A stretch of 64,000 bases of DNA from Candidatus Enterococcus ferrettii (GCF_017377655.1 NZ_JAFREL010000035.1:1-64000); one strand, 5' to 3'. Shown: positions 24,377 to 32,633, numbered from the stretch's first letter. Notes: generated from the sequence alone by a model not told the origin. Numbers and translations: made by a program.

Positions 24377-25199
24377 ATTTTCTGCGAACGGGAATTTGAA
24401 TCTCTGTCAGCCACTCTTCCATGGAATCTTTATTCCAAATACCGTCAATGTAGGATTCTCTCGGAAGATCAGCAATTTCATAATCGTTCTGATCGATGAA
24501 GGAAAGAATCGCCTGATAGCTTAAAGGCAGCTGCTCATAGGACCCTTTGTGCAAGGTGCAGACTGTATTTTCAACCTTGGGAATAACGGAAAATTCGAGG
24601 AAGGTATCCTCAGCTTTAGCGGCTGTCACCGCTTCGCAAATTTCTACCCGAACATCCTCTTCTTTATACTCACCGTCTAAATAGCGGTTGAAGCAGTATT
24701 GCGGATTTGTGTAGCTGCACCCCAAACGTTCCAGCTCCCGATCCATTTGCGGCATGTAATGGATTAATTCCCCATAGCTCGCAATTGTTAAGGTCATGGA
24801 GGCAATGGTAATTTCTGGCAAGGATTTTTCAATAATATCGTACTCTACCAGCTCTTCCTCGTCTGACAGGTAGCTTTCAATCACAGATAGCTCGCGAGTA
24901 CGTTCAGCTATTTCTTCTAAAATTCGCTTCTTTTTCATTCGCAGCAGTTTGTCTTTGCCCACTCCTTGTTGGACTTTTCGGATTTCTTCCAAGGAAAAAC
25001 CGATTTTCCGCAGGGCGATAATTTGATGAAGGTCCGGCAACTGGCTGGCACTGTAGTAGCGGTAGCCGTTTTCAGGATCAACATAACGAGGAACCAGCAG
25101 CCCTTTTTCGTCATAGTGGCGGAGAGCTTTGATGGTCACCTGATTCATTTGCGAAAATATTCCAACGCGATACAGATTTTCCTTTGATTCATCCAACAT
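24375..25199 (-). CDS. MerR-family regulator with effector-binding domain (BltR/BmrR-like)
   Basis: 274 residues: an N-terminal MerR winged helix (YRVGIFSQMNQVTIKALRHY), a linker coiled coil (~80-115), and a C-terminal GyrI-like ligand domain of the BmrR type. It is the third gene of a minus-strand operon with an ABC exporter and probably activates that operon through the 19-bp-spacer promoter at 26675-26705. The ligand is likely a lipophilic or cationic drug-like molecule; inferred from the family. Confidence 0.85.
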   Translation of the reverse strand: MLDESKENLYRVGIFSQMNQVTIKALRHYDEKGLLVPRYVDPENGYRYYSASQLPDLHQIIALRKIGFSLEEIRKVQQGVGKDKLLRMKKKRILEEIAERTRELSVIESYLSDEEELVEYDIIEKSLPEITIASMTLTIASYGELIHYMPQMDRELERLGCSYTNPQYCFNRYLDGEYKEEDVRVEICEAVTAAKAEDTFLEFSVIPKVENTVCTLHKGSYEQLPLSYQAILSFIDQNDYEIADLPRESYIDGIWNKDSMEEWLTEIQIPVRRK

Positions 25200-25203
25200 T
25201 TCT

Positions 25204-25944
25204 TTACTCCCATCTGAAGGTTTTAGCTGAAACTAGTATACCAAGAATTCCGAAGATTAGCAGATAGAGCAGCGAGAATAGAGGCAGACTGTCGACTCCT
25301 TCTAAAGAAACAAGCTTCAGAAGCTGAATTCCTTGTGTTAGGGGCAGGATGCTAGCAAGTTTTTGCATTCCGTTTGGAAAAATCTCATAGGGAATCACTG
25401 CCCCTGACAAGAAGAGCATCGGGAAATAGACAAGGTTACACACCAGGTTTGCTTGTTTGATGGTTTTGCATAGACTAGCCATCATCATACCAATGCTGTA
25501 CATAGAAAGCATAACTAAAAAGTAGCTGCCAATGAAGCCCAGCCAAGAACCAGGCATGCGATAATCCAAAACCAGCATGGCTACCAGCGTAACACCTAAA
25601 GCAGATGCGAGTGCAGTTAAGACACAGACGGTTACGTGGACTCCTAATAACAGAAGCGGACTAGTGGGTGTGGTAAAAAAGTGCTTTAGAATTTTTTTAT
25701 CTCGGTAATCGGAGATAGTTAGAGGCAGTCCCATGAAAGCAGTGGCACAAATACCGACTGTTGCCAGTGCTGGATAGCTGCTTTGCATAAAGGTGTAATC
25801 TCCACCCCGTACCTGCTGATTACCAACTAGCATACTGATAAGCAGTAGGACTGCCATGGGCATGCCAATTCCGAAAAAGAGTCCGTCAGGTGTTCGCAGA
25901 GATAATTTTCCTTCCACTCGCAAAACTGTTAAGTATTTTCTCAT
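25204..25944 (-). CDS. ABC-2 type transporter permease
   Basis: 246 residues with about six helices. The segment SDYRDKKILKHFFTTPTSPLLLL between helices 2 and 3 is characteristic of drug-type ABC-2 permeases. It overlaps the ATP-binding gene by 4 bp (ATGA) and is followed after 4 bp by the MerR gene. Forms the exporter's membrane half. Confidence 0.85.
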   Translation of the reverse strand: MRKYLTVLRVEGKLSLRTPDGLFFGIGMPMAVLLLISMLVGNQQVRGGDYTFMQSSYPALATVGICATAFMGLPLTISDYRDKKILKHFFTTPTSPLLLLGVHVTVCVLTALASALGVTLVAMLVLDYRMPGSWLGFIGSYFLVMLSMYSIGMMMASLCKTIKQANLVCNLVYFPMLFLSGAVIPYEIFPNGMQKLASILPLTQGIQLLKLVSLEGVDSLPLFSLLYLLIFGILGILVSAKTFRWE

Positions 25945-26654
25945 GCACTTTCCTCCATCTTCTGTAAGTAGTAGTCTTCTAAATTCAAGTAGTTTTCCTG
26001 CTGCTGCAATTGCTCTAAGTTCTGACGTTCGATAATCTGCCCTTTTTTCAAAAAGACCAATTCATCGCAAAGCTGCTCGGCCTCTTCTAAATAGTGGGTA
26101 GTTAAAAATATCGTTAAACCTTGCTTCTTCAAGCTGCGTAAGATGCGCCAAACCTCCCGTCTGGCTTCAGTATCCAACCCAGTGGTCAATTCATCCAAGA
26201 AAACAATCTCGGGATTCGGCAGCAAAGCTAAGACTAACGACAGTCGTTGTTTTTGTCCTCCTGATAAGCTATCTGCTCGTTGCTTCTGAAATTCAGTCAA
26301 ATCAAATTGTTCCAGAAGATCCTGGTAAGCCAGCGGTTCTCGATAGAGGGCTGACATCTCCTGACAGAGTTCATCTACCCGGATATTGTTTTGAAAGTTC
26401 GAGGCCTGCAGCTGGACACCAACCTGTTCAAAGACTGTTTTTCGTTGCTTGCGAGCAGTTTGTCCTAGAATTAGAGCTTCACCGCTTTCTGGCTTCTTTA
26501 AGCCTAAAATACATTCAATCAAGGTTGTCTTGCCGGCCCCATTTGGCCCGAGCAGCCCAAAGACTGTTCCTTTCTTGACCTCCAGACTAACGTCCTTCAG
26601 TACTTGTTTGTTTCCAAACTGTTTGGATAAGTGATTTATAGTGATTGTGTTCAT
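25941..26654 (-). CDS. ABC transporter ATP-binding protein
   Basis: 237 residues. Walker A GPNGAGKTT is near residue 38, signature LSGGQKQRLSL near 133, Walker B EIVFLDE near 153. The ATG at 26654 follows AAGGAGG; upstream in-frame starts would fall inside the promoter. First gene of the exporter-MerR operon, typical of multidrug or bacteriocin efflux. Confidence 0.88.
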   Translation of the reverse strand: MNTITINHLSKQFGNKQVLKDVSLEVKKGTVFGLLGPNGAGKTTLIECILGLKKPESGEALILGQTARKQRKTVFEQVGVQLQASNFQNNIRVDELCQEMSALYREPLAYQDLLEQFDLTEFQKQRADSLSGGQKQRLSLVLALLPNPEIVFLDELTTGLDTEARREVWRILRSLKKQGLTIFLTTHYLEEAEQLCDELVFLKKGQIIERQNLEQLQQQENYLNLEDYYLQKMEESA

Positions 26655-26674
26655 ATCTTCGCCTCCTTGAACCA

Positions 26675-26705
26675 AGCATAATGTCTGCTCCAAGGGTAGA
26701 GTCAA
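26675..26705 (-). promoter_or_regulatory. MerR-type promoter with 19-bp spacer
   Basis: On the minus strand TTGACT (26705-26700) and TATGCT (26680-26675) are separated by exactly 19 bp, the over-long spacer that MerR proteins correct by DNA distortion. A partial dyad (CTCTACC...GGAG) lies in the spacer. The operon driven from here encodes a MerR regulator. Confidence 0.65.
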
Positions 26706-26761
26706 GAGGGGAGTTCGTTGATTTAAGTAGTGAAAAATGAAATACGTCAGTGGTATAGGTA

Positions 26762-26844
26762 CTAAACAGCATGAAGCTATGATTAGTTGAAGTATGAGAG
26801 GCTAGGTTTTATAGCTAAATAAACTGCGAAAAGTAGGACTGGCA
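26762..26844. repeat. 83-bp direct repeat, copy 1
   Basis: Begins CTAAACAGCATGAAGCTATG and ends GGACTGGCA. Matches copy 2 at 26921-27003 at about 77 of 83 positions, with equal length and a 159-bp offset. Non-coding. Its right end, read on the minus strand, resembles the start of the tandem repeats at 30033. Confidence 0.8.
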
Positions 26845-26868
26845 GCTAGCTCATTAGTAAGGGATTCC

Positions 26869-26894
26869 TTTTTCCGAGTGCAGGAAAAAGGAAG
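26869..26894. repeat. Inverted repeat between the two 83-bp copies
   Basis: CCTTTTTCC / GGAAAAAGG around a 7-nt loop, extendable with a flanking TT/AA pair. Lies between the two repeat copies; a comparable TTTTTCC...GGAAAAA pair occurs in each tandem repeat at 30033-30328. Confidence 0.6.
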
Positions 26895-26920
26895 TAGATT
26901 TTCGTACGCGTACCATCCAG

Positions 26921-27003
26921 CTAAACAGCATGAAGCTATAAATAGTTGAAGTATGAGAGGCTAGTTTTTATAACTAAATAAACTGCGAAAAGCAGAACTG
27001 GCA
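26921..27003. repeat. 83-bp direct repeat, copy 2
   Basis: Second copy of the repeat at 26762, with about six substitutions and no indels. Ends where the telA terminator begins. The 26655-27042 gap holds the promoter of the ABC operon, these repeats and that terminator, and no gene. Confidence 0.8.
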
Positions 27004-27037
27004 AAAAAACTAGCAGAAAGTAGCTTTCTGCTAGTTC
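27003..27037 (-). terminator. Terminator of telA
   Basis: Perfect 13-bp stem AACTAGCAGAAAG / CTTTCTGCTAGTT with a TAG loop; on the minus strand it is followed by seven T residues. Confidence 0.85.
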
Positions 27038-27042
27038 AATGT

Positions 27043-28227
27043 TTATTTAGGTTTTGTGGTTAATTCCAACAATTTGCTTTTTAGTTCGTTTTCCATATGG
27101 TTGATTTCCAACTCAGCGGCTTGACGACGTTCTTTGCCTTCTTTTTGGATACGAAGTGTTTCTTCAAGCGTTTCAACCAAATCATTTTGGGTTTGCTGCA
27201 GGGTTTCGATATCAACGATTCCTCGTTCATTTTCCTTGGCTGTTTCGATTGTAGAAATTTTCAGCATTTCTGAATTTTTCTTCAACAGGTCATTGGTTGT
27301 TTCTGATACCTGACGTTGTGCCATGGCAGCATCTTTTTGACGTAATAATGTTAGAGCAATTGCCACTTGGTTTTTCCATAGTGGAATAGCCGTATTGATG
27401 GATGCTTGAATTTTTTCAGCCAATGCTTGGTTCGTATTTTGAATTAAACGAATCTGTGGTGCTTGTTGGATTGTAATTTGACGAGCCAATTTCAAGTCAT
27501 AGGTCCGCTTGTCTAAACGATCCAAGAATTGCGTATAGTCGTTCACGATTTGAACATCCATTTGGTCGCCGCTGGCTTGTGCTTTTTCACTGGCTTCAGG
27601 AATGGTTTCGAGCTTCAATTCCTCGATTTTCAATTCAGCTGCCGCGATATAAATGTTCAAGGCATCAAAATAATCCTTGTTTTTCGTATAAAGCTGCTCC
27701 AACATTTGATTATCTTTTAATAGACCATCTTTTTCAGTATTCAGCTTCATCGCGATTTTATCGATTTGAGCACCGATCTTTTGGTATTTGGTAGTGATTT
27801 CATAAATAGACTGTTTTACTTTTCCGAAAACGCGTTGGAAAAGGTTGCCTTCGCCGACACGTAATTCATCTGGATTGGCTTCTTGCAGTCGGTACATCAA
27901 CTGATTCAATGAATCACCAATCGGTCCAATGTCTTGTGCGGATACAGTGTTTAACATAGATTGAGAAAATTCGCTCAATTTAGTTTGGGCTGTTGCGCCA
28001 TAGGTGATGACGGCTTGAGAATCATTTACATCAATTTTCTTGGCTAATTCACGAGCTTGGGCTTGGCGTTCTTCTGGCAGCTTATCGACTAAGCGGTCTG
28101 CCTGTTGTTGTTCCTGCAGATTTGAAATTTCTTGCTGCTGGACGGGTGTTAAGCTGTCAGTGCCAAATGGATTGCTTAACAAATCATCTAATGTGTCATT
28201 TACTGCTGGTTTGTTTTCCGGTTCCAC
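27043..28227 (-). CDS. TelA-family (toxic anion resistance) protein
   Basis: 394-residue soluble protein, largely helical and rich in Gln, Glu and Lys, with the TelA-family stretches NLEQ-like coiled coil near 140-200, [32 protein letters not shown] (described, not quoted in full) and [11 protein letters not shown] near 270. Family members are linked to tellurite and cell-envelope stress tolerance; mechanism is unclear. It follows xpaC, its usual partner, across a short terminator. Confidence 0.85.
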   Translation of the reverse strand: MEPENKPAVNDTLDDLLSNPFGTDSLTPVQQQEISNLQEQQQADRLVDKLPEERQAQARELAKKIDVNDSQAVITYGATAQTKLSEFSQSMLNTVSAQDIGPIGDSLNQLMYRLQEANPDELRVGEGNLFQRVFGKVKQSIYEITTKYQKIGAQIDKIAMKLNTEKDGLLKDNQMLEQLYTKNKDYFDALNIYIAAAELKIEELKLETIPEASEKAQASGDQMDVQIVNDYTQFLDRLDKRTYDLKLARQITIQQAPQIRLIQNTNQALAEKIQASINTAIPLWKNQVAIALTLLRQKDAAMAQRQVSETTNDLLKKNSEMLKISTIETAKENERGIVDIETLQQTQNDLVETLEETLRIQKEGKERRQAAELEINHMENELKSKLLELTTKPK

Positions 28228-28245
28228 CGTGGTTCCTCCTGTTCG

Positions 28246-28275
28246 AAAAAAATCTAGCTAGGCTAGATTTTTTAT
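28246..28275 (-). terminator. Terminator between xpaC-like gene and telA
   Basis: Stem AATCTAGC / GCTAGATT with a 3-nt loop, followed on the minus strand by a T run, immediately after the upstream gene's stop. telA is then expressed by read-through. Confidence 0.6.
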
Positions 28276-28931
28276 TCGCTAAATTGTTTTGACAGATCAG
28301 GATCTTTTTCGATGTTTTGTTTGGCAATTGAGATTTCGACATCCATGTCTTCTAAGTCGTTGGCAACGAATTGCTGATAATCTTTAACTACCAAAGCAGC
28401 CATTTGATCAATGATCTGTGCGCTTTCTTCTAGTTTACCATAAACTTCTTTCGACTTGACCTCATGATTGTTAATTTCGATATAATTATCGGTCAAATCA
28501 CAAATGTTTGGCAAATGAGTGTAAAGAAATTGGCTGGCTTCGGGTAAGCGAGTGGGTTCCTTTACCAATTCTTTAAACAAAGCCTTGGCCGCCTTCAGCA
28601 TATCGTGGCGCAAATCAATCGCTTTTAACTTCGCATTGTCCTTAATGTTGTTTTGCAGACGAACGATCTGGTTTTTTGATTGATTCATGGTTTCACGGAA
28701 AAGATCGATTTCACTATCCGTCATACCAAGTTCGCGGTAATAGTCTTCCTTCTCAGAGCTGAGTATCGGCATTTCTTCCTTCTTCTGAACAGTTCGGCCC
28801 TTAATTCCCCGGTAAATTAAACGGATACCAGTGATAAGCAGTACTAATGTGACGAAATCGCCAAAATCACCTTCCAAAAAGCAGATGACCCCAATGATTA
28901 TAACAATTATCGGGAATATTTTCTTTCGCAT
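28272..28931 (-). CDS. XpaC-like (5-bromo-4-chloroindolyl phosphate hydrolysis family) protein
   Basis: 219 residues: two short hydrophobic helices at the N-terminus (about 5-45) and a long helical cytoplasmic domain (LGMTDSEIDLFRETMNQSKNQI region). This matches the XpaC family, usually encoded just before TelA as here. Biochemical role unknown; the family name derives from a chromogenic phosphatase screen and may mislead. Confidence 0.8.
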   Translation of the reverse strand: MRKKIFPIIVIIIGVICFLEGDFGDFVTLVLLITGIRLIYRGIKGRTVQKKEEMPILSSEKEDYYRELGMTDSEIDLFRETMNQSKNQIVRLQNNIKDNAKLKAIDLRHDMLKAAKALFKELVKEPTRLPEASQFLYTHLPNICDLTDNYIEINNHEVKSKEVYGKLEESAQIIDQMAALVVKDYQQFVANDLEDMDVEISIAKQNIEKDPDLSKQFSE

Positions 28932-29157
28932 AATGATCCTCCTAATCTAGTAAGTAAAGCGGGTATCTAATGCATTAATTTTTCACGTATTACCTTACAC
29001 GGACATCATAGCACGAAATTCTATAGAATTAGTATCGGACCAAAGATGGATTTTTTAGATTTAGAAAAAACATAATAATTATCTATGATACAATAAGTCC
29101 AAAGTCCGTTGTGTCATTCAAACCAACGAAGTATCCTTAAAGAAGAAAGGTGAAGAC

Positions 29158-29736
29158 ATGTTAGAATATAAAGATTTTGAAGAAAAGACGATTCAACGCA
29201 AAGAGATATTTAAAGGCAAAATCATTGAGGTCGTAGTAGACGATGTTGCTCTGCCAATGGGCGGCGAGGCAAAACGTGAATTAGTCTTTCATCATGGCGG
29301 GGTAGGAATCATTCCTATCACGAAAGAGAATAAAATGATCATGGTAAAACAATTCCGTAAACCATTAGAAAAAGTAGTTCTGGAAATTCCTGCGGGTAAG
29401 ATTGATCCTGGTGAAGGACAGCAGCCGGAAAAAACGGCCCGCCGCGAATTGGAAGAAGAGACCGGCTACCGGGCTGAAAAGCTGGACTATGTAGCAGAAA
29501 TGTATCTGTCACCTGGTTTTTCAAATGAAAAGCTCTACATATACTTAGGACAACAGCTGGAAAAAGTCGAAAATCCTCGTCCACAGGATGATGATGAAGT
29601 ACTGGAATTGTATGAATTGACCTTAGAAGAAGCACACCAAGCTATTACAGATGGATTAATTTGTGACGCTAAAACCATCTACGCCGTTCAGTATTGGGAA
29701 TTAGTGCAAGTTAAACAAGGAGAGGATCAGAAATGA
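29158..29736 (+). CDS. nudF: ADP-ribose pyrophosphatase (Nudix hydrolase)
   Basis: 192-residue cytosolic enzyme hydrolysing ADP-ribose to AMP and ribose 5-phosphate. The Nudix box GKIDPGEGQQPEKTARRELE followed by EETGY fits G-x5-E-x7-R-E-x-x-E-E-x-G. A Pro a few residues later (YLSPGFSNEKLYIYLG) is the ADP-ribose-specific signature. AGAAAGGTG precedes the start. It overlaps the MacP-like gene by 4 bp. Confidence 0.88.
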   Translation: MLEYKDFEEKTIQRKEIFKGKIIEVVVDDVALPMGGEAKRELVFHHGGVGIIPITKENKMIMVKQFRKPLEKVVLEIPAGKIDPGEGQQPEKTARRELEEETGYRAEKLDYVAEMYLSPGFSNEKLYIYLGQQLEKVENPRPQDDDEVLELYELTLEEAHQAITDGLICDAKTIYAVQYWELVQVKQGEDQK

Positions 29737-30017
29737 GTCAATCGCCTCTGGTGACGCGAACAGAATTGCGAAAGCGCAAAGAAGCCCAGGAACGCTTGGC
29801 TGAGCAGCAAAAAGCGGAAGCAGAAAAGGCTTATGCGAAAAAGCAGAAAGAAATCAGCAGCGTGTATCGCAAAGAGATAAAGAAAAACAAACCTTTGGAG
29901 AAAACTCGCAGCGGTGAAAAGGAACGCCAACGAGAGCGCAGCACCTTTTTGAATAAAGCTATTTTGATAGTTGTGGTATTATTAGTAATTGTAATGCTAG
30001 CAGTTTTCTTCATCTAG
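29733..30017 (+). CDS. macP: MacP-like cell-wall synthase accessory protein
   Basis: 94 residues: a long, strongly charged cytoplasmic part (Lys, Arg, Glu; coiled-coil-like) followed by one C-terminal helix (about 74-93), a tail-anchored topology. The opening SQSPLVTRTELRKRKEAQE and the order nudF-this-mtnN match the pneumococcal locus of MacP, the phosphorylated activator of class A PBP2a. The assignment rests mainly on size, topology and synteny. Starts within the nudF stop (ATGA). Confidence 0.7.
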   Translation: MSQSPLVTRTELRKRKEAQERLAEQQKAEAEKAYAKKQKEISSVYRKEIKKNKPLEKTRSGEKERQRERSTFLNKAILIVVVLLVIVMLAVFFI

Positions 30018-30032
30018 GATTCTACTTAAATA

Positions 30033-30179
30033 ACGAAGTATGCCAGTTCTACTTTTTCCAGTACCAAAGCGCACGAAAGCAGGAAAAAAGTTACAGGAAA
30101 ACAAAGAGATAGACTCCTAGTAGAATGGTATGCGAGCAGAGAATCAAAGGTATTTTCATAGAAAACTACCAACCTTAAT
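30033..30179 (+). repeat. Tandem repeat unit 1 (147 bp) upstream of mtnN
   Basis: Begins ACGAAGTATGCCAGTTCTAC and ends AACCTTAAT. Nearly identical to the next unit. Non-coding on inspection: short frames across it have no ribosome binding sites. Contains the inverted pair CTTTTTCC...GGAAAAAAG. Confidence 0.85.
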
Positions 30180-30328
30180 ACGAAGTAGCTGCCAGTTCTA
30201 CTTTTCCCAGTACCAAAGCGCACGAAAGCAGGAAAAAAGTTATAGGGAAACAAAGAGACAGACTCCTAGTAGAATGGTATGCGAACAGAGGATCAAAGGT
30301 ATTTTCATAGAAAACTACCAACCTTAAT
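30180..30328 (+). repeat. Tandem repeat unit 2 (149 bp) upstream of mtnN
   Basis: Begins ACGAAGTAGCTGCCAGTTCT; differs from unit 1 by a handful of substitutions and a 2-bp indel. A third copy is begun at 30329 (ACGAAATAGCAGGAGG), where the sequence becomes the ribosome binding site of mtnN. The 30018-30351 gap consists of these repeats only. Confidence 0.85.
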
Positions 30329-30351
30329 ACGAAATAGCAGGAGGAATTCAA

Positions 30352-31047
30352 ATGAAAATCGGTATCATTGGTGCCATGGATCAAGAAGTAAAAATTTTAC
30401 GGGAACAACTGGAAGCGCCATTGTCCTGGGAACGTGCGGGAGCACTGTTTATTTCTGGTACAATCGGCAAGCATGAAGTGATCGTAGTCCGTTCAGGAAT
30501 TGGTAAAGTAGCTGCATCATTGACAACTAGCCTGTTGATTCAGCAATATGGCGTCAATATGGTAATCAATACAGGTTCAGCTGGCGGAATTGGTGCAGGC
30601 TTGCAAGTCGGAGATTTAGTCATTTCTGAAAAACTAGCCTACTTTGATGTGGATGCTACAGGCTTTGGCTATAAACCAGGCCAACTACCTGGCGGAATGC
30701 CGTTGTATTTCGAAGCTAGCCGCTATTTAGTAGACAACATGACTAAGGCAGCAGAAAATACTGCTCATCATGTGAAGAAGGGCCTGATTGTAACTGGTGA
30801 CACGTTTGTGGATGATCCAGCGAAAATTAACGGAATCCTAGCCAACTTCCCAGATGCTTTAGCTTGCGAGATGGAAGGGGCAGCGATTGCTCAAACAGCA
30901 CAGCAATTTGAGATTCCTTTCTTAGTGGTTCGAGCAATTAGTGATACTGCTGACCATCAAGCGACCCAAAGCTTTGATGATTTTATTGATGAAGCAGGTA
31001 AACGTTCCGCTGAAATGGTGGTTGAATTTGTTCGTATTTTAAAATAG
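30352..31047 (+). CDS. mtnN: 5'-methylthioadenosine/S-adenosylhomocysteine nucleosidase
   Basis: 231-residue cytosolic enzyme cleaving adenine from MTA and SAH, for methionine recycling and the activated methyl cycle (feeding LuxS). Motifs: MKIGIIGAMDQEVKILRE start, NTGSAGGIGAGLQVGDLVIS near 82, GDTFV near 150, and CEMEGAAIAQTA with the substrate-binding Glu near 175. Catalytic Asp in AISDTAD near 200. Start follows AGGAGG. Confidence 0.93.
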   Translation: MKIGIIGAMDQEVKILREQLEAPLSWERAGALFISGTIGKHEVIVVRSGIGKVAASLTTSLLIQQYGVNMVINTGSAGGIGAGLQVGDLVISEKLAYFDVDATGFGYKPGQLPGGMPLYFEASRYLVDNMTKAAENTAHHVKKGLIVTGDTFVDDPAKINGILANFPDALACEMEGAAIAQTAQQFEIPFLVVRAISDTADHQATQSFDDFIDEAGKRSAEMVVEFVRILK

Positions 31048-31059
31048 GGAGGCTCTTTT

Positions 31060-31605
31060 ATGCGCGCACTGCTTTCGATTGATTATACCTATGATTTTGT
31101 TGCAACAGATGGAAAATTGACCACTGGTGAAGCAGGCCAAGCAGTTGAACCAGAATTAGTTTCTTTAACCAAAAACTATTTTAATCGTGGTGATTTTGTA
31201 GTCTTTGCGATCGATGGACATGATCCTAACGATCAGTTTCATCCAGAAAATAAATTGTTCCCACCTCATAATGTTATCGGCACAGAAGGTCGAGCATTAT
31301 ATGGTTCCCTGGCTGATTTTTATCAGGCCAATCAGGCAGCAAAAAATGTTTACTGGATTGACAAACGTCATTACTCTGCTTTTAGCGGGACAGATTTAGA
31401 CATTCGCTTGCGAGAACGAGGAATTACTGAGCTGTGTTTAACAGGTGTATGTACCGACATTTGTGTGTTGCATACCGCAGTTGATGCCTACAACTTAGGG
31501 TACAAGCTGATCGTTCCTGAAAAAGCAGTTGCCAGCTTTGATCCTGTAGGGCATGAATGGGCGTTAAGCCACTTCAAAAATACCCTAGGAGCAACCATAA
31601 TTTAA
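31060..31605 (+). CDS. Nicotinamidase-like isochorismatase-family hydrolase
   Basis: 181-residue cysteine hydrolase. The catalytic triad is visible: Asp in LLSIDYTYDF, Lys in WIDKRHYSAF, Cys in TGVCTDICV. A metal-site motif DGHDPNDQFHPE (D-x-H...H type) is typical of nicotinamidase, which deamidates nicotinamide to nicotinate for NAD recycling. Not certain among family members. 12 bp after mtnN, so cotranscribed. Confidence 0.8.
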   Translation: MRALLSIDYTYDFVATDGKLTTGEAGQAVEPELVSLTKNYFNRGDFVVFAIDGHDPNDQFHPENKLFPPHNVIGTEGRALYGSLADFYQANQAAKNVYWIDKRHYSAFSGTDLDIRLRERGITELCLTGVCTDICVLHTAVDAYNLGYKLIVPEKAVASFDPVGHEWALSHFKNTLGATII

Positions 31606-31622
31606 AAAGCTAGAAAAACAGG

Positions 31623-31668
31623 AGTAGTCAAAAGGTTGATATCAAGCCCTTTTGGCTGCTTTTTTTCT
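31623..31668 (+). terminator. Terminator after the nicotinamidase-like gene
   Basis: AGTAGTCAAAAGG pairs with CCTTTTGGCTGCT (G-U pairs at two positions) and is followed by seven T residues. Confidence 0.75.
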
Positions 31669-31695
31669 ATTCAGTTTTCAAGGAACGCAAGTAAA

Positions 31696-32196
31696 TTAAA
31701 CGTTTGGCGGATCAGGTGGTGCCTCACGACCTTTGGCTCTGTTTTTGCGACGTATTCTCCATGAGAATTTTTCTTTGGTTAGGGTATAAGCACTAGCGAT
31801 TGTTGGAGCAATGTTTTTTTGTTTTGAGTCGTTACTGCTTGCAGGGCGAGGGGCTGTTTGAACTTCTGGTTCATTTTCCGCCGATTGCAAATGTTGATTA
31901 AGTGCTGTTTGTGCTTGACTGTGAACGTACGCAGGAGCCGGTAGATCAATGACCGCAGTTGGCTCACCAAACAACTTCCCTCCTTCAAAAATAGGAGTTT
32001 CAATTGTTTCTACGTATTTGGCTTTGACAACTTTTTGGAACAAGCCGACGCCATCTTTTTCAAACAACTCTAAGCTGGCTAGCAGCTCTAGCGATTCTTT
32101 TATTTCTTCTGCTGATTTAGTAGTATCTGGCTCTTTAAAAGACCAGATGTGCTTGTTGCCTTCACTGTTCAGGAAGGTGGTGACTAAGCTGATCAT
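31696..32196 (-). CDS. DUF2922-containing protein with long basic tail
   Basis: 166 residues. Residues 1-75 (VTTFLNSEGNKHIWSF...VVKAKYVETIETPIF) look like a DUF2922 domain of unknown function. The remainder is low-complexity and ends in a basic, proline-containing tail (FSWRIRRKNRAKGREAPPDP). The ATG at 32196 was chosen for its AAAGGA; an upstream in-frame ATG has none. Follows the unknown gene at 32250 on the same strand. Confidence 0.65.
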   Translation of the reverse strand: MISLVTTFLNSEGNKHIWSFKEPDTTKSAEEIKESLELLASLELFEKDGVGLFQKVVKAKYVETIETPIFEGGKLFGEPTAVIDLPAPAYVHSQAQTALNQHLQSAENEPEVQTAPRPASSNDSKQKNIAPTIASAYTLTKEKFSWRIRRKNRAKGREAPPDPPNV

Positions 32197-32249
32197 AGTA
32201 TTTTTCCTTTCATTTTTTTCGACTAAAGGGACGGACAATGTGTCTATTT

Positions 32250-32633
32250 TCAAGGAATGGCTTCTTCGTTTGGAAGGAATTTGGCAATTTGTGAGCTAAG
32301 CAAGGCTGTTGCTTTTTCGACAAACTTCTTAATTGGAAACAGCTTCAACCCTAGCTTGCGCAGTTCACTAGTTTCAAAATAATCCTTGAAATAGTAGAAG
32401 AAGTGCTTCATGGTACGGGTAGCTTTTGTTCGCAAAAATAAGTGACGAACGAGATCTTTTAGCACTAAAGCAAATTCTTTCGCTCCCAGCTGATGACGTA
32501 CCTGTAAAGCGAGTATCAGCTTCACCGTTGTTGTTCCATCCTGCGTCTCCTGATAGTGATCCAAAATTCGAGTTTCTAAGGTCTCAAGCTTTAAATTGAA
32601 AAGCTGATGATGAGTAAAGGGGTGTTCTGTCAT
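32250..32633 (-). CDS. Hypothetical basic helical protein
   Basis: 127 residues, basic, predicted mostly helical, beginning MTEHPFTHHQLFNLKLETLE. No signal peptide, membrane segment or cysteine pair. I recognise no family. A GGAGGAAAT-type ribosome binding site precedes the start, which supports a real gene. Likely cotranscribed with the DUF2922 gene 53 bp downstream. Confidence 0.6.
   Translation of the reverse strand: MTEHPFTHHQLFNLKLETLETRILDHYQETQDGTTTVKLILALQVRHQLGAKEFALVLKDLVRHLFLRTKATRTMKHFFYYFKDYFETSELRKLGLKLFPIKKFVEKATALLSSQIAKFLPNEEAIP

Noticed and set aside
30033..30345. CRISPR array
   Set aside because: Only two long (about 148-bp) tandem units with no short repeats, no spacers and no cas genes.
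30130..30476. Short plus-strand and minus-strand frames inside the tandem repeats before mtnN
   Set aside because: They lie in the repeated sequence, have no ribosome binding sites and no composition typical of protein.
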